DNA of 43,760 bases from a virus: positions 1-43,760 of the IMG/VR virus record IMGVR_UViG_3300009068_000067; one strand, written 5' to 3'. The notes beneath the pieces were generated by a model. That model was not told the origin of the DNA and did not search any database. It saw only the letters and a program-made list of their open reading frames with translations. Positions 16,205 through 26,648 of this stretch are shown one piece after another (positions within the stretch are counted from its first letter, which is position 1; the number at the start of each line of letters is the position of its first letter). A program made the translations under genes and the position numbers.

Positions 16205-19200
16205 ATGGAAATCCGCCAAGTCCTTGAAGCCCTCCGCAACGCAGATGCAGCAGGTGATAAGGAGGCGGCAAGGCGACTGGCTGAGATAGCTAGCCAAATG
16301 ATGGGGGGCGCAAAGTCCCCCAAAGACACGCCCAAAGAAGAAACTTTGCTTGGCAGTGCTACCCGTGGGCTTAAGTCCATGATAGGTAGTGAGCAAACGG
16401 GCCTTGCCTCTTTGCTTGACGCTAACAAAGCCGCTGAAGAAGGTCTAGCACGGCAAAAGAAAATTGCCGAAGAGCACCCATCCGAAGACGCATGGGAAAG
16501 CGTTAAAAAAGTTTACCAAGAAAAAGGTGTTCTACCCGCCGCAGCCGAATACGTTCGGCAAGTCCCTTACGCTATTGCCGGACAAACCCCACAATTAGCG
16601 CAAAGCATGGCAGGCGCCCGTATTGGTGCCGCCCTTCCTGTGCCCGGAGGAACGATTGCTGGTGCATTTGTTCCTTCTTTTGCTCAACAGTATGGCGGTT
16701 TTCTTGAAGCGCAAGCCAAAGAACAACAAGCCCGTGGCGAACCTGTTGACGTAAGCCGTTTGAAAGCTGCAGCCGCAGCAATTCCAGCTGCTGCTATTGA
16801 CGTTGCCGAAACGCTCATTCCTATGGGCCGAGGCATGATTAAGTCTATTTTTGGCCCCGGCGTTGAAAAACTTCTTGCTCGTGGCGCTACCGAAGAAGCT
16901 GAAAAATTAGCACGCAGTGCGCTGTCTAAAGAAGGTTTTTTAAAGACGGCGGCCAAAGGTACAGCGCGTGGTGCTGCATTTGAAGTTCCCGGTGAAGTTA
17001 TACAACAAGTGCTTGAAAGGGCGCAGTCTGGCCAAACTTTATTAGATGAAGACGCAATTGCAGACTATGGACGCACAGCTTTTCAAACCACGCAATTAGG
17101 CCCATTAGGCGCAGTTGGTAGGTTTCAAAATAAATCCGCGGCGCGAAAAGAAATTGCCCAGCAACAGGAAGTAGCGCGTCAAGAAGATCAAATGCGTCAG
17201 TTGCAACAGCAAGAGATGCAAGAAGAACAAGACCGTGTAGCCAAAGAAATTGAGAAACAGCAGGCTGAAACCGCTAAACAACAAGCCATTGCCGCTAAAG
17301 CAGAAGAAAAGCGTCTAACCCAAGCTAGAAAACTAGGTACGCCTGAGTTGTTGGCGCAGATGGGCGATGAAACAATAGTTGATTACAACAACAAAGGCGT
17401 TAGTAAATACTCACTGCTCCCTGACGCAGAGCGTGCGCGTACTGAACAGCTTAATAGCATAGCCAAACAAATGGGCTATACCGATGCCGAGGTAGCTGAT
17501 AAACCGTTTGACACTCTTCACGGCATGCTTCGTGAGCGCGCTACTACGGACTTGGAACAAGCTAAACGTGTTGTGCCGGACTTGTTAAACCAATTGCAAG
17601 ACGCTAGGGCCAAGCAGGACATGCAACGGGTTATCTCACTGTCCAAACAGCTTGAGAAAATGGTGCCGGCAGAGGAGAGCCTCAAAGGTACGCTTAAACA
17701 TTTAGATAAACTAACCCCTGCCGAAGCCGATCTAGGTTCGGTACGCAAAGCGTTGGATAAAGCATTGGACAACGGCGACTTCGCCAAAGCCCAAACACTA
17801 GCCGCACAGTTAGAAAAACTACAGACCACGCAGACTGGGCTTGAGCGTAAAACACCCAGCGTTTCGTTTCCGGGCGAAGTCAAGGCACTGCCCACCGAAC
17901 AACTGGACATGTTTGCCCCCGGTTTTGAGGAGCGCTTTAAACAAGAAGACATTGAAGAACTGCAGAACCGTGGCGCTTCTGTAAGCGCTCAACCCAGCGT
18001 TGAAACAGCCGCGCAAAAGAAAGCCGCCGAGCAACAGACTGCGTTGTTTGAAAGCGGACAAGAATACGAAGAAGTTATTAAAACTAAAGAAGAGGGTAAG
18101 AAAAAAGCCCTCACTCCTGAAGAGTATGCAGACTCACTGAGCCGCGGTATTGACCCTGACTTTGTTGGCCCTGAAGCAAGTACTGGCAAAGCGGCACCTA
18201 AAGTTCTGTACCGCGAAGTACCCAAAGAGCGTGCACCCACGGACATTGGAACGCTTACATCTACACCAGCCGCAGGCAAACTGCCTACTGGCCCCACTGT
18301 ACGCATACCCTACACCGTTGACGAAAAGGGTGTCAGCCGTGACCTGACAGAGAAAGAGGCCAAGGATCTTTTAGAACAAGAGCCCAAGGTTGCCAAGACG
18401 GGCGTAGACGAAGCCATTGACTCAGGCATTATCAATTCAGAAGTCAAAGACATTCTCGGTCTTAAAGGCGTTGGCAACAGAAAGCTAGACCTTAACGTAA
18501 CCGCAGACGCAGAGTTTGTCGAAGGTAAATTGCGTGCCAAGCTGGATGCCAGCAAACAGAAAGCGCAAGAGCTACTAGATCAGTACATGGCGGATCCGTT
18601 TGCAGAAAACAATCTGTACGACACAGAAGGCAACCTGTCCGAAAAAGCCAAGGAAATCCTGTGGCGTGACATGCAGGCGCAGGAACTTGAGCGCCTACTT
18701 AAGCATATTGAAGAAGGTAAACGTGGCCGCCGTACTGCGGCTGGAGAAGAACGCCTTGCCGAGAAGGTAGTTGCCGCACCAGAACGTAAAGCAACTATTG
18801 ACACTACGCTATCACCCATCGAGAAGATGGACGCCAAAGATGCCAATGAGTTGGCACAGGTCATGGGCGTGAGCGGCATTGCAGAACTTAAAGCCGTAAA
18901 CAACGAAGAGATCAGCGCACAGCGCCATACGCTGGAAGCTAGACGTCAAAAACAAGCTAAAGACAATGCTTACGACAAGTTGCTCGAAGCGTTAGAAACC
19001 AAACGCAAAGCCAAAGATGCGCCACACAAATACGATTTAATGTATTTGTCTAAGCTGCGTACCCAGTATGTACAAGCGGCATTGAAAGAAGCGGCACATT
19101 TGCGTGCGGCTCAGAGACAGTCACCCCTGTCTAGCGCCCAGATTCTGCAAGCTACCAACGACATGTACGACTCGCTCAAAGAGTTGAGCACTCGGTATAT

Positions 19201-22200
19201 AGCAAAGCCTGTTAAAGAAACTGTTGTTACCAGCGTCAACAAACTGGAGAAGATGCAAGAGGCGTTGGCTGAGTTAAGTAAAAAAGACTATGCAAAATCT
19301 CCTGCGTTAACTGCAAAACGTGAGGCTCTGATAGCTAATATTAACAAGCTAGTTGAGAGCCAGCAGAAGCCAATTCGCAACAAGATTAAAGCCAAGCAAC
19401 AGGAGTTGATGCGTCTACGCGATCAAATGGAGCGCTATCGTCGTGAAGATTTAGAGCCTGCTCGTCAAAAATGGCTGGCCATGCCAGAGGGCCCAGTCGG
19501 TAGTCAAGCATATATTGCTCGCGATCAAATGCAGGGCCGTTATTTGTTGCGTAAAAAGAAGTTTGACGACTACGCAGATCACGATTCAAGAGTTACGCAA
19601 GACATTACAGACCTGATGAAGCGTCTGGACGAGCCTAGGCTCACCAAAGGCAGGAAAGAAAAAGACATACGTCCCACAAGCCAGCGCCCATTTGCTGACC
19701 GCCAAAAAGCAATTGAGACAATTAAAGAACAGTTGGAAGCGGCTGAAGCCAAGTTGTTGGCTAAGCCTGAGCGCAAGCGTGTAGAAGTGTCTGAGATTGA
19801 GCGCCGTCAGGGATTGCTGGCGCAGATCAAACAAAAGCAAGACAAGCTTGACTCGTTGAAAAGCAAGCAAGGTGAAACCGAAAACCGTGAAAGACTGGCT
19901 AAAGAAATTCAAGGACTGACTGCACGCTACAACAAACAGCAAGCAGAACTTGGTGAGCGCCAGAAAGCGCCTGAGACACCGCTTAACTTTAAAGAACGAC
20001 GCGACGAAGCCGCTGAATTGGAAACGCAGATCAAGGAAGCGTTTGCCGATAAGAGTTTAGCAACGCAGCTTAAAGAAAAGCAACGCCAGTTAGACGACAT
20101 AAAAGATCAGCCCGGTGCCGAAGAAGCCCGTAAAAAATTGACTGCAGAAGTTGATGCGCTAAATGTTCGTTTAAATAAACAATACGAGAATATTTCTAGA
20201 TTGCTGGCACGTATGCAGCAGTTGGATTTGGGTGAAGACTTAGCGTCTGAGCTTGGCACTGATCTTGAGTACAACCAGCGGGTGTTGGAGCGTGCCATCA
20301 GAGACACGCAAGGCGAACTTGACGCGCTTGTGGGTATTGCCCCCGGTAAAGAAGTTAAAGTTGGCGCAAAAGTCCCTCGCCGTGGGTTGTCTGAAGAGCA
20401 ACAACAGGAACTTAAGCGGCTCAACAAGCGCATGGAAGCGCTACAAAAGAGCCTTGCACAGAATCAAGCATCGCTTGACGACATTGGACTCTTTGCCGCA
20501 AAGGGTGCCGGTGCTGCTCAGTTTAAATTTGAAGGCCCTGAAGGACAAAAGCGTGCCGTGCAGGTGGAAACACCCGACTTGTTTGCGCCTAGTGAAGAAC
20601 AAGGCGTTATCTTTGAGACGCCCGAACAGTTCTTGGGTTCTTCCAAATACGGCAAGATTGCCAAGCTGCGTAAAGAAGTTAACCGCCTTGCCAGCATCAT
20701 GCCTGTGCGGTTTGAAGATTTGCAGAAAGCGCGTACTGATTACGTGACTGCCCTTGGTGCACTAGAAAATCTACGCAAACGACCTGAAGCTACGCAGTTT
20801 AATTACTACGCCGTGTTGTCAGGACAGTACACGTTTCAAGCGGACAGGATGCGTAATAAATCCAAAGAGTCTTACGCTTCTGGCAACAAACGTATACGTT
20901 CTCAATGGACAATGCAAGACGCAGAAGCCAAGCGTTTGCAAGAAAAGGCTGACCTGTACGAAAAAATGGCTAACAGCGAACAGTTGTTGCAGATTAGCAA
21001 ATACTCTACGGAACTTCAACAAATTGTTGTTGAAGCCAAACTTCAAGGTTTGAACGTAGAAGAAGACAGTCGCGAAATTGGTTTGTCTTTAGCGCAGAAA
21101 AATGTCGAGCGTTTAAAAACCGCCATGAATGACATGGACGAGTTGGCACGCAAAAATGGCACGACTGAGCCAATCATAAAAGAAAAACCAGAAGACCTTC
21201 CCGAAGGCGACGCGCTACAAAAACAAATCGGTTCTACTAACAAACAAATTGCGGCTATACGTAACCGCATGAAATTGGAAGAGCCAGATCAACGTACACA
21301 ATCTGAGTACGAAATTCAAGGACTGCTTGGCTATCGCCGTGATTTAGAGACAGAACAGTTTATGCGCACGGCTGAAGGCCATTTATTTCAGTTAAAGCAA
21401 AACTTTTTAAAAGAGTACAGCACTGACGTTAATCCCGCAGATCCGTTAAAAACGGCTTTGGGCCGTGCTAGGGCTAAATCGCGTGAGTACATTCCTGAGA
21501 CTGCAACCAAGGATGCTGCAGAGTTGGAAGAGTTGTTGAAGTCGCAAAAAGAAGTTTCAGACGCTTTAGCCAAGTACAAAGCTGCCGCACCATCTGATGA
21601 AGATGTAGCAAAGAATTACTGGATGGGTCGTTTTGAAGTTGCAAAACTTGAAGCAGATTTAGCCAAGCTTAGCGACAACGTTGCTGAAGCACAAGCAAAG
21701 ATTACTGCTGCTCAAGATGCAGAAGTTCAAATGCTTCGACGTGCAGACACTGCACTTAAAGACGCATGGGCTAAGCTTAAAGAAGCTGAACAAGCCCTTA
21801 CGTATAAAGACGAAAAACAAGCTGTAGATTTGGCTAAGCGCAGGAAAGCGCTTATTTTGACTCAAAAAACTCTAGACGATGCCAAAGAAACTTCTCGTCT
21901 AAAAGCCAAAGCACAGCAAGAGCGCATCCAAACAGGTGCGGGCATACCCAGCACCAAGGTCACCCGCGTCAAAGCACTGAGCGAAGAAGGCCGTAAGGCA
22001 GCTTACGCTTCTGGTAGGTTTGGCGTGTCTCGTGAAGTTCAAACTATGAACGCTGGCTGGACTGTGGAGTACACAACCGACGGCCCCGTCTTTAACTACA
22101 ACCCTAAAGACGACGCAGAAGCTGATGAGAAAGATAGAAAACGTAAGAACGTTACGGCTAAGAAAGCGTACGACTCGCTTAAGAAAGCTCGCAAAGCGTA

Positions 22201-25200
22201 CAGAAATGCGCTTACAACACTAGACCAGCGCCGTATTGACGTAACCAAGGAAAAACTGGATGCCCAAGAACTTTTTATGGAAGACTTGGCAGGCGCTCGG
22301 TTTGTATCTGTAAAAGAAGTGGTTGGTTCTACGCCCACAGAACTGGATACTAAATGGCAGGTTTCTCAAGAAATTAACCGCCTGCCCAAGAAAGAAATCA
22401 CTACGTACACCAATGCGCGTGCTGAGCAAGAAAAGCTACGCAAAGAAATTGAGCATGTACGCACGCTTAAAGGGCAGACAGAGATTAGCCAGCAACGTAC
22501 TGCTGTGCGTAATGCCCAAAACCAATACGACAAGATTGCTTACGAGTTGTCTGAAGTTAAGCGTAAGCAAGAGTACGACATCAGCACGCTTAGCGAGTCG
22601 GCTTACGACCGCCGTGTTAAAGATTTAACGCAACAACTTGACAAGACTAATGCTCGGTTGACTGAATTATTAACACGTTTGAAACCAATGGAGGTTAAGA
22701 ACGAGGAGCGCCTTGCTGACCTGACTAAGCGTTACTTTGCGGTTAAGAAGACTGCTGACGAAATTTTGCTGGGCAAACCAGAAGAAGATACAAAGGGTGC
22801 TACTCGTGCCCCTGTTGCAGAGAACGTTAAAGACATGAAGGGTGCCATGCGCACACTGGCGCGTGACGAGAAGAACTCAGACATTAAACCGTTGATTAAG
22901 CAAAACCAAAAGCTTAAGAGTGCGTCGTCTGAGGAACAGCGTATGCGTAAAGCCGCCGAAGGTTTTGCCAAGAAAGACCGTTTGGTGACCATGTACTCTG
23001 AAGGTTCGCCTGAGTACAACAAGGCTTTGAAAGAAGTTACTGGCGGTTATGTCAAGCGCTTGATTGACAGTTCTGATGACACAGACGGCACAGTGTTTCG
23101 TGTGGAAGCGGAGCCGGTTCTAAATCCTATAGCCGAAGCAGAAGGTAAAGCTATTGCAGACAAGTTTGCAAGCAAACTACCAAAAGACGTAAAGTTTATT
23201 TACGCTCCGACACTTAGTCAGGCGCCAGTTAAATATTTGAAAGCGTTAGCTAACGCTGGTGTAAACGTAGAAACGTCAGCAGTCAAAGGTGCGGTGTTAC
23301 CTGACGGTACGATTGTTGTTATTGGCGATCAGCACACCGATGCGCTGGACTTAGAAAAGACTTTAATTCACGAAGCCATAGGTCACTACGGTGTGGACGT
23401 GGTGCTCGGCCCCCAAGGCATGATGGACTTGACCAAAGCCATCCGCACTACGGAAGGCGGCATTTTTGGCATGGCTAAAGCTTTGGGCGTTGAGGAAGAT
23501 GTGTTGGCATCAGCCACTGCATGGGAGCAACGCGCTGTTGAGGCTGAACAAAAGGGCGATGTAGAGACTGCGCAGAAGATCCGCCGTATGGGAGAAATCC
23601 AATCTGTGCGTGAGATGCTGGCGCACATGCAGGAAGCCACAGTCAACGAGACGTTTGTCCAGAAGGCTGGCCGGTATATTAAGATTGTGCTTGGCGCTCT
23701 GCGTCAATGGTTACGCAGTATGGGGATGACAAGCTTGTCGAATGTCAGTACAAATGATTTGTACTACACGATGTTCCAAGCCACCAAGCGTATGCAACAA
23801 GAGTTTGCAGGCACGTACAAGTCACCAACAGGTTTGATCTCTTTGGCGACTAAATGGGCCACGCCTGAGTTGGCTGCGGCAGGCTCTGTTGTTGACAAAA
23901 TGATTGCCAAAGACAAGAACCTGTACGACAAGATTAAAGCCAACGGCTCTGGTTTGGCGTTTGAGACGCAGATGGTTGACCGTTATGCCGGCTTTGAGCG
24001 TTTGGTCAGGGACAAAAATGTGGGCATGGACAAGCTTAAAGGTTTCCAAATGTTGTACTACTTACGTATGTACGACCAGCGCATGAACTTTGTGGCTCAA
24101 TCTGTTGGCAATGGTGCACTGCAACGGGTTGAAAAAATCCGTGCTGATGGCCGTAAAGAGTACATCATTGAGAGCGTCAAGGGGCCAAGCATCCGTAGCG
24201 TGGCAGAGATTCTTAAACGTGCCGCACCTTTAGTTGGCAGTCCAGATGGCGCAAGCCGTTTGTTTACTTTGTATTTGGCTGGCATTCGCGCTAAGAGGCC
24301 GGGCGTAGGCTTAGAAGCTTTAGGCTTTAACGGCAAGATTACACAGGCCGAACTTGATAGCGCTAACCGAGCTATTGAGAATACCCCCGGCCTTAAGGAT
24401 CTGTTTGACACGGCACGCGCTGAATACAACGCATACAACGAGGGGCTGGTTAGGTTTGCGGCTCAGACGCATGCGCTTCCACGCGCTGTTGTAGAGAAGC
24501 TACTTGCGTCCAAGGACTACATTCCGTACTACCGCCAGCGCAACGGCGTTGTGGAACTGTTAATTGGCGGAGAAAACCCAGTCAAGATTGGTAACATTAA
24601 AGAGCAGCCGTACTTGCAAGAGTTGGTTGGCGGCGATGCGCCCATCCTTGACTTCATGACCAGCGCTGTCCAAAACACAAACTTGTTGACGGACATGGCT
24701 TTGCGTAATCAGGCTACCAGCAACGCTGTTTTTGAGTTGGTGGACATGGGTCTGGCAACCATTACGCGTAAACCTATTGCGGGTACTAACGTGGTTCGTT
24801 TTAAAGTTGAGCCTGATCCTAAGAACGAGAAAGACAAAGACACAGGCGACCGTTATGCGCTGATTGCTACGGATAAAGCAGGCATTCCTGCGGACATTTT
24901 GGTCAAAGGCATGGAAGGTATCCCGTCTCAAATGCCGTTTGCCTTGCGTGCTATGGCTGCTCCCGCCACGTTTTTGCGTAAGGCTGTGACAGCATCGCCT
25001 TTGTATGCGGCCAAGCAGTTGTTCCGTGACTCTTTAGCCGCCCCGCTGTTGTCCGGTGCTGATTTTTTCCCTGTTACTGGAGCGCTTAAAGAAATTGGTA
25101 GCGCGACCAAGGGCACGTTAGAGAGCCGAGGCATCACAGGCGGTCAGGTGTTTACTGGCGGTAGCGCAGACTTGACTAAGATTTTGCGCGACATTACTGC

Positions 25201-26485
25201 TGGCCGAGGTGTGTTCTCTGAACTATTATCTAGGGCAGAAGCTATCTCTATGGAAGCTGATGCGCTTACGCGTCGCGCTCAATACAACAGCTACATCAAG
25301 CAGGGCTTGTCTGAGATGGAAGCCACGTACATGGCGCTTGAGTCCATGAACTTTAATAAGCGTGGTGCATCGCCTAGCATTCACTGGGCTAACGCACTGA
25401 TCCCATTCTTTAACGCACAGATTCAGTCGATGAACGTGCTGTACAAAGCCATGACAGGTAACCTGCCGTTTAATGAGCGCTTGAAGATACAGGAGAAGCT
25501 GTTAACTCGTGGCTTGATGATTGCCGCTGGTACGTTGGCATATGCTGCCGCAATGCAAGACGACGAGGCTTACAAGAACGCTACGCCCGATCAGAAGTAT
25601 GGCAATTGGTTTGTGCGTATTCCCGGCGTAGAAGAGCCGCTTCGCATACCGATTCCGTTTGAGATTGGCTACATCTTCAAGGCTTTGCCAGAGGCGCTTT
25701 ACAACTCCATGATGAACGAGCACGGCAGCGAAGAGGCGGTCAAGGCGTTTAACCAAATCTTGATACAGACTATTCCCGGCGGTACTAGCATGGCCACGGT
25801 GGACGTTGGTGGGTTTAAGATCCCTACGCTACTGCCCATACCGCAAGCCATGAAGCCTATCATCGAGACTTCGCTTGGCAAATCGTTTTACACAGGGCGC
25901 GACATTCTGTCCAAGGGTGAGCAACAATTGTTGCCAGAAGCGCAGTTCCGTGAGAACACTACCGAGATTGCCAAGGCGTATGGCTCTTTGGTTGGGGCGT
26001 CCCCCGTCAAGGTCGAGGCGTTTATTCAAGGTTACACAGGCACAATGGGCTTGGCATTCTTGCAAGCGGTTAGCTCACCATTCTCGTCCGAAGGTTCGCC
26101 TGAGAAGACTTACAAGCGCTTGTCTGAACGTGCAGTAATTGGCGGTGCGTTCCAACCTAACGATGCAGGCGAGATTATTAACAGCACGTTTGAGCGCATG
26201 AATGGGTTCTCTAAAGTCAAACAGACAGTGGACGACTACATCGAGCGTGGTGAGAAATCCAAGGCTATGGCGCTGATTAGCGAACGTGGCAAAGAGTACA
26301 TGCTGGGCGAAATCTCTGGCGACTTTACCAAGCAGATTGGCGAGTTGACCCAGTATGAGCGTGCCGTGCGTGCCTCAACGCTAACGCCAGAAGAGAAGCG
26401 CGAACGGTTGGCTGAGATACGGCAGATGAAAATCAAGCTGTCTTCAATGGTGCGCGGGGCAGTCGATAGAACATTACCCCAGTAA
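16205..26485 (+). CDS. Giant polyvalent virion protein with LPD38-like region
   Basis: The product is 3426 aa with no internal stop. Residues about 110-310 include a Gly/Ala/Pro-rich hydrophobic segment (GARIGAALPVPGGTIAGAF). From about 310 to 2300 it is almost continuous charged coiled coil (Lys/Glu/Gln/Ala). Near 2387-2396 is LIHEAIGHYG, a zincin-like HE-x-x-GH motif (H2389, E2390, H2394). From about 2680 to the end it resembles the 'large polyvalent protein associated' LPD38 type: RLFTLYLAGIRAKR, KDYIPYYRQRNG, and FNKRGASPSIHWANALIPFF (about 3050-3069). Polyvalent proteins are multi-domain phage proteins packaged and injected with DNA to condition the host. Packaging and proteolysis here are inferred. 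The last 53 bases overlap an antisense gene. The ATG follows the previous stop by five bases, with only a weak AGGT upstream. Confidence 0.8.
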   Translation: MEIRQVLEALRNADAAGDKEAARRLAEIASQMMGGAKSPKDTPKEETLLGSATRGLKSMIGSEQTGLASLLDANKAAEEGLARQKKIAEEHPSEDAWESVKKVYQEKGVLPAAAEYVRQVPYAIAGQTPQLAQSMAGARIGAALPVPGGTIAGAFVPSFAQQYGGFLEAQAKEQQARGEPVDVSRLKAAAAAIPAAAIDVAETLIPMGRGMIKSIFGPGVEKLLARGATEEAEKLARSALSKEGFLKTAAKGTARGAAFEVPGEVIQQVLERAQSGQTLLDEDAIADYGRTAFQTTQLGPLGAVGRFQNKSAARKEIAQQQEVARQEDQMRQLQQQEMQEEQDRVAKEIEKQQAETAKQQAIAAKAEEKRLTQARKLGTPELLAQMGDETIVDYNNKGVSKYSLLPDAERARTEQLNSIAKQMGYTDAEVADKPFDTLHGMLRERATTDLEQAKRVVPDLLNQLQDARAKQDMQRVISLSKQLEKMVPAEESLKGTLKHLDKLTPAEADLGSVRKALDKALDNGDFAKAQTLAAQLEKLQTTQTGLERKTPSVSFPGEVKALPTEQLDMFAPGFEERFKQEDIEELQNRGASVSAQPSVETAAQKKAAEQQTALFESGQEYEEVIKTKEEGKKKALTPEEYADSLSRGIDPDFVGPEASTGKAAPKVLYREVPKERAPTDIGTLTSTPAAGKLPTGPTVRIPYTVDEKGVSRDLTEKEAKDLLEQEPKVAKTGVDEAIDSGIINSEVKDILGLKGVGNRKLDLNVTADAEFVEGKLRAKLDASKQKAQELLDQYMADPFAENNLYDTEGNLSEKAKEILWRDMQAQELERLLKHIEEGKRGRRTAAGEERLAEKVVAAPERKATIDTTLSPIEKMDAKDANELAQVMGVSGIAELKAVNNEEISAQRHTLEARRQKQAKDNAYDKLLEALETKRKAKDAPHKYDLMYLSKLRTQYVQAALKEAAHLRAAQRQSPLSSAQILQATNDMYDSLKELSTRYIAKPVKETVVTSVNKLEKMQEALAELSKKDYAKSPALTAKREALIANINKLVESQQKPIRNKIKAKQQELMRLRDQMERYRREDLEPARQKWLAMPEGPVGSQAYIARDQMQGRYLLRKKKFDDYADHDSRVTQDITDLMKRLDEPRLTKGRKEKDIRPTSQRPFADRQKAIETIKEQLEAAEAKLLAKPERKRVEVSEIERRQGLLAQIKQKQDKLDSLKSKQGETENRERLAKEIQGLTARYNKQQAELGERQKAPETPLNFKERRDEAAELETQIKEAFADKSLATQLKEKQRQLDDIKDQPGAEEARKKLTAEVDALNVRLNKQYENISRLLARMQQLDLGEDLASELGTDLEYNQRVLERAIRDTQGELDALVGIAPGKEVKVGAKVPRRGLSEEQQQELKRLNKRMEALQKSLAQNQASLDDIGLFAAKGAGAAQFKFEGPEGQKRAVQVETPDLFAPSEEQGVIFETPEQFLGSSKYGKIAKLRKEVNRLASIMPVRFEDLQKARTDYVTALGALENLRKRPEATQFNYYAVLSGQYTFQADRMRNKSKESYASGNKRIRSQWTMQDAEAKRLQEKADLYEKMANSEQLLQISKYSTELQQIVVEAKLQGLNVEEDSREIGLSLAQKNVERLKTAMNDMDELARKNGTTEPIIKEKPEDLPEGDALQKQIGSTNKQIAAIRNRMKLEEPDQRTQSEYEIQGLLGYRRDLETEQFMRTAEGHLFQLKQNFLKEYSTDVNPADPLKTALGRARAKSREYIPETATKDAAELEELLKSQKEVSDALAKYKAAAPSDEDVAKNYWMGRFEVAKLEADLAKLSDNVAEAQAKITAAQDAEVQMLRRADTALKDAWAKLKEAEQALTYKDEKQAVDLAKRRKALILTQKTLDDAKETSRLKAKAQQERIQTGAGIPSTKVTRVKALSEEGRKAAYASGRFGVSREVQTMNAGWTVEYTTDGPVFNYNPKDDAEADEKDRKRKNVTAKKAYDSLKKARKAYRNALTTLDQRRIDVTKEKLDAQELFMEDLAGARFVSVKEVVGSTPTELDTKWQVSQEINRLPKKEITTYTNARAEQEKLRKEIEHVRTLKGQTEISQQRTAVRNAQNQYDKIAYELSEVKRKQEYDISTLSESAYDRRVKDLTQQLDKTNARLTELLTRLKPMEVKNEERLADLTKRYFAVKKTADEILLGKPEEDTKGATRAPVAENVKDMKGAMRTLARDEKNSDIKPLIKQNQKLKSASSEEQRMRKAAEGFAKKDRLVTMYSEGSPEYNKALKEVTGGYVKRLIDSSDDTDGTVFRVEAEPVLNPIAEAEGKAIADKFASKLPKDVKFIYAPTLSQAPVKYLKALANAGVNVETSAVKGAVLPDGTIVVIGDQHTDALDLEKTLIHEAIGHYGVDVVLGPQGMMDLTKAIRTTEGGIFGMAKALGVEEDVLASATAWEQRAVEAEQKGDVETAQKIRRMGEIQSVREMLAHMQEATVNETFVQKAGRYIKIVLGALRQWLRSMGMTSLSNVSTNDLYYTMFQATKRMQQEFAGTYKSPTGLISLATKWATPELAAAGSVVDKMIAKDKNLYDKIKANGSGLAFETQMVDRYAGFERLVRDKNVGMDKLKGFQMLYYLRMYDQRMNFVAQSVGNGALQRVEKIRADGRKEYIIESVKGPSIRSVAEILKRAAPLVGSPDGASRLFTLYLAGIRAKRPGVGLEALGFNGKITQAELDSANRAIENTPGLKDLFDTARAEYNAYNEGLVRFAAQTHALPRAVVEKLLASKDYIPYYRQRNGVVELLIGGENPVKIGNIKEQPYLQELVGGDAPILDFMTSAVQNTNLLTDMALRNQATSNAVFELVDMGLATITRKPIAGTNVVRFKVEPDPKNEKDKDTGDRYALIATDKAGIPADILVKGMEGIPSQMPFALRAMAAPATFLRKAVTASPLYAAKQLFRDSLAAPLLSGADFFPVTGALKEIGSATKGTLESRGITGGQVFTGGSADLTKILRDITAGRGVFSELLSRAEAISMEADALTRRAQYNSYIKQGLSEMEATYMALESMNFNKRGASPSIHWANALIPFFNAQIQSMNVLYKAMTGNLPFNERLKIQEKLLTRGLMIAAGTLAYAAAMQDDEAYKNATPDQKYGNWFVRIPGVEEPLRIPIPFEIGYIFKALPEALYNSMMNEHGSEEAVKAFNQILIQTIPGGTSMATVDVGGFKIPTLLPIPQAMKPIIETSLGKSFYTGRDILSKGEQQLLPEAQFRENTTEIAKAYGSLVGASPVKVEAFIQGYTGTMGLAFLQAVSSPFSSEGSPEKTYKRLSERAVIGGAFQPNDAGEIINSTFERMNGFSKVKQTVDDYIERGEKSKAMALISERGKEYMLGEISGDFTKQIGELTQYERAVRASTLTPEEKRERLAEIRQMKIKLSSMVRGAVDRTLPQ

Positions 26486-26648
26486 AGCCTTCGTAGATGC
26501 CCGTCTTAGCACGGGCATCTAGTACTCGGCACAGGACTGCCTTGCGCAGCCCTAGTTCTCGAACTTCGTCCGTATCTAGGCAGGGGATAAAGAACCCCTG
26601 CCCTTTGTCAAGCGTCTCCCACGGGAAGCGGATTGATGATACTTTCAT
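26433..26648 (-). CDS. Small phage protein antisense to the end of the giant gene
   Basis: The product is 71 aa, reading right to left. It overlaps the primase-helicase gene by 41 bases at its start and the opposite-strand giant gene by 53 bases at its end. The sequence FPWETLDKGQGFFIPCLDTD (about 8-27), then LDARAKTGIYEGFTGVMFYR (about 43-62), follows a pattern I recall from short proteins in other uncultured phages, where one or two strands carrying a GQGFF(V/I)PCLDT block are followed by a basic helix. That recurrence and the coupling to the upstream gene argue against it being a chance frame. A single cysteine and no membrane segment are seen. Function is unknown; possibly a replication accessory given its operon. 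Confidence 0.65.
   Translation of the reverse strand: MKVSSIRFPWETLDKGQGFFIPCLDTDEVRELGLRKAVLCRVLDARAKTGIYEGFTGVMFYRLPRAPLKTA
26494..26521. terminator. Perfect hairpin at the convergent gene junction, possible bidirectional terminator
   Basis: TAGATGCCCGT and ACGGGCATCTA form a perfect 11-bp stem with a 6-base loop (CTTAGC), nine bases after the stop of the giant gene and inside the coding sequence of the small antisense gene. No clear run of T follows on either strand, so it is not a classical intrinsic terminator. It may slow polymerase, protect 3' ends or work with Rho. The location between two convergent operons supports a transcription-ending role. Confidence 0.55.
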
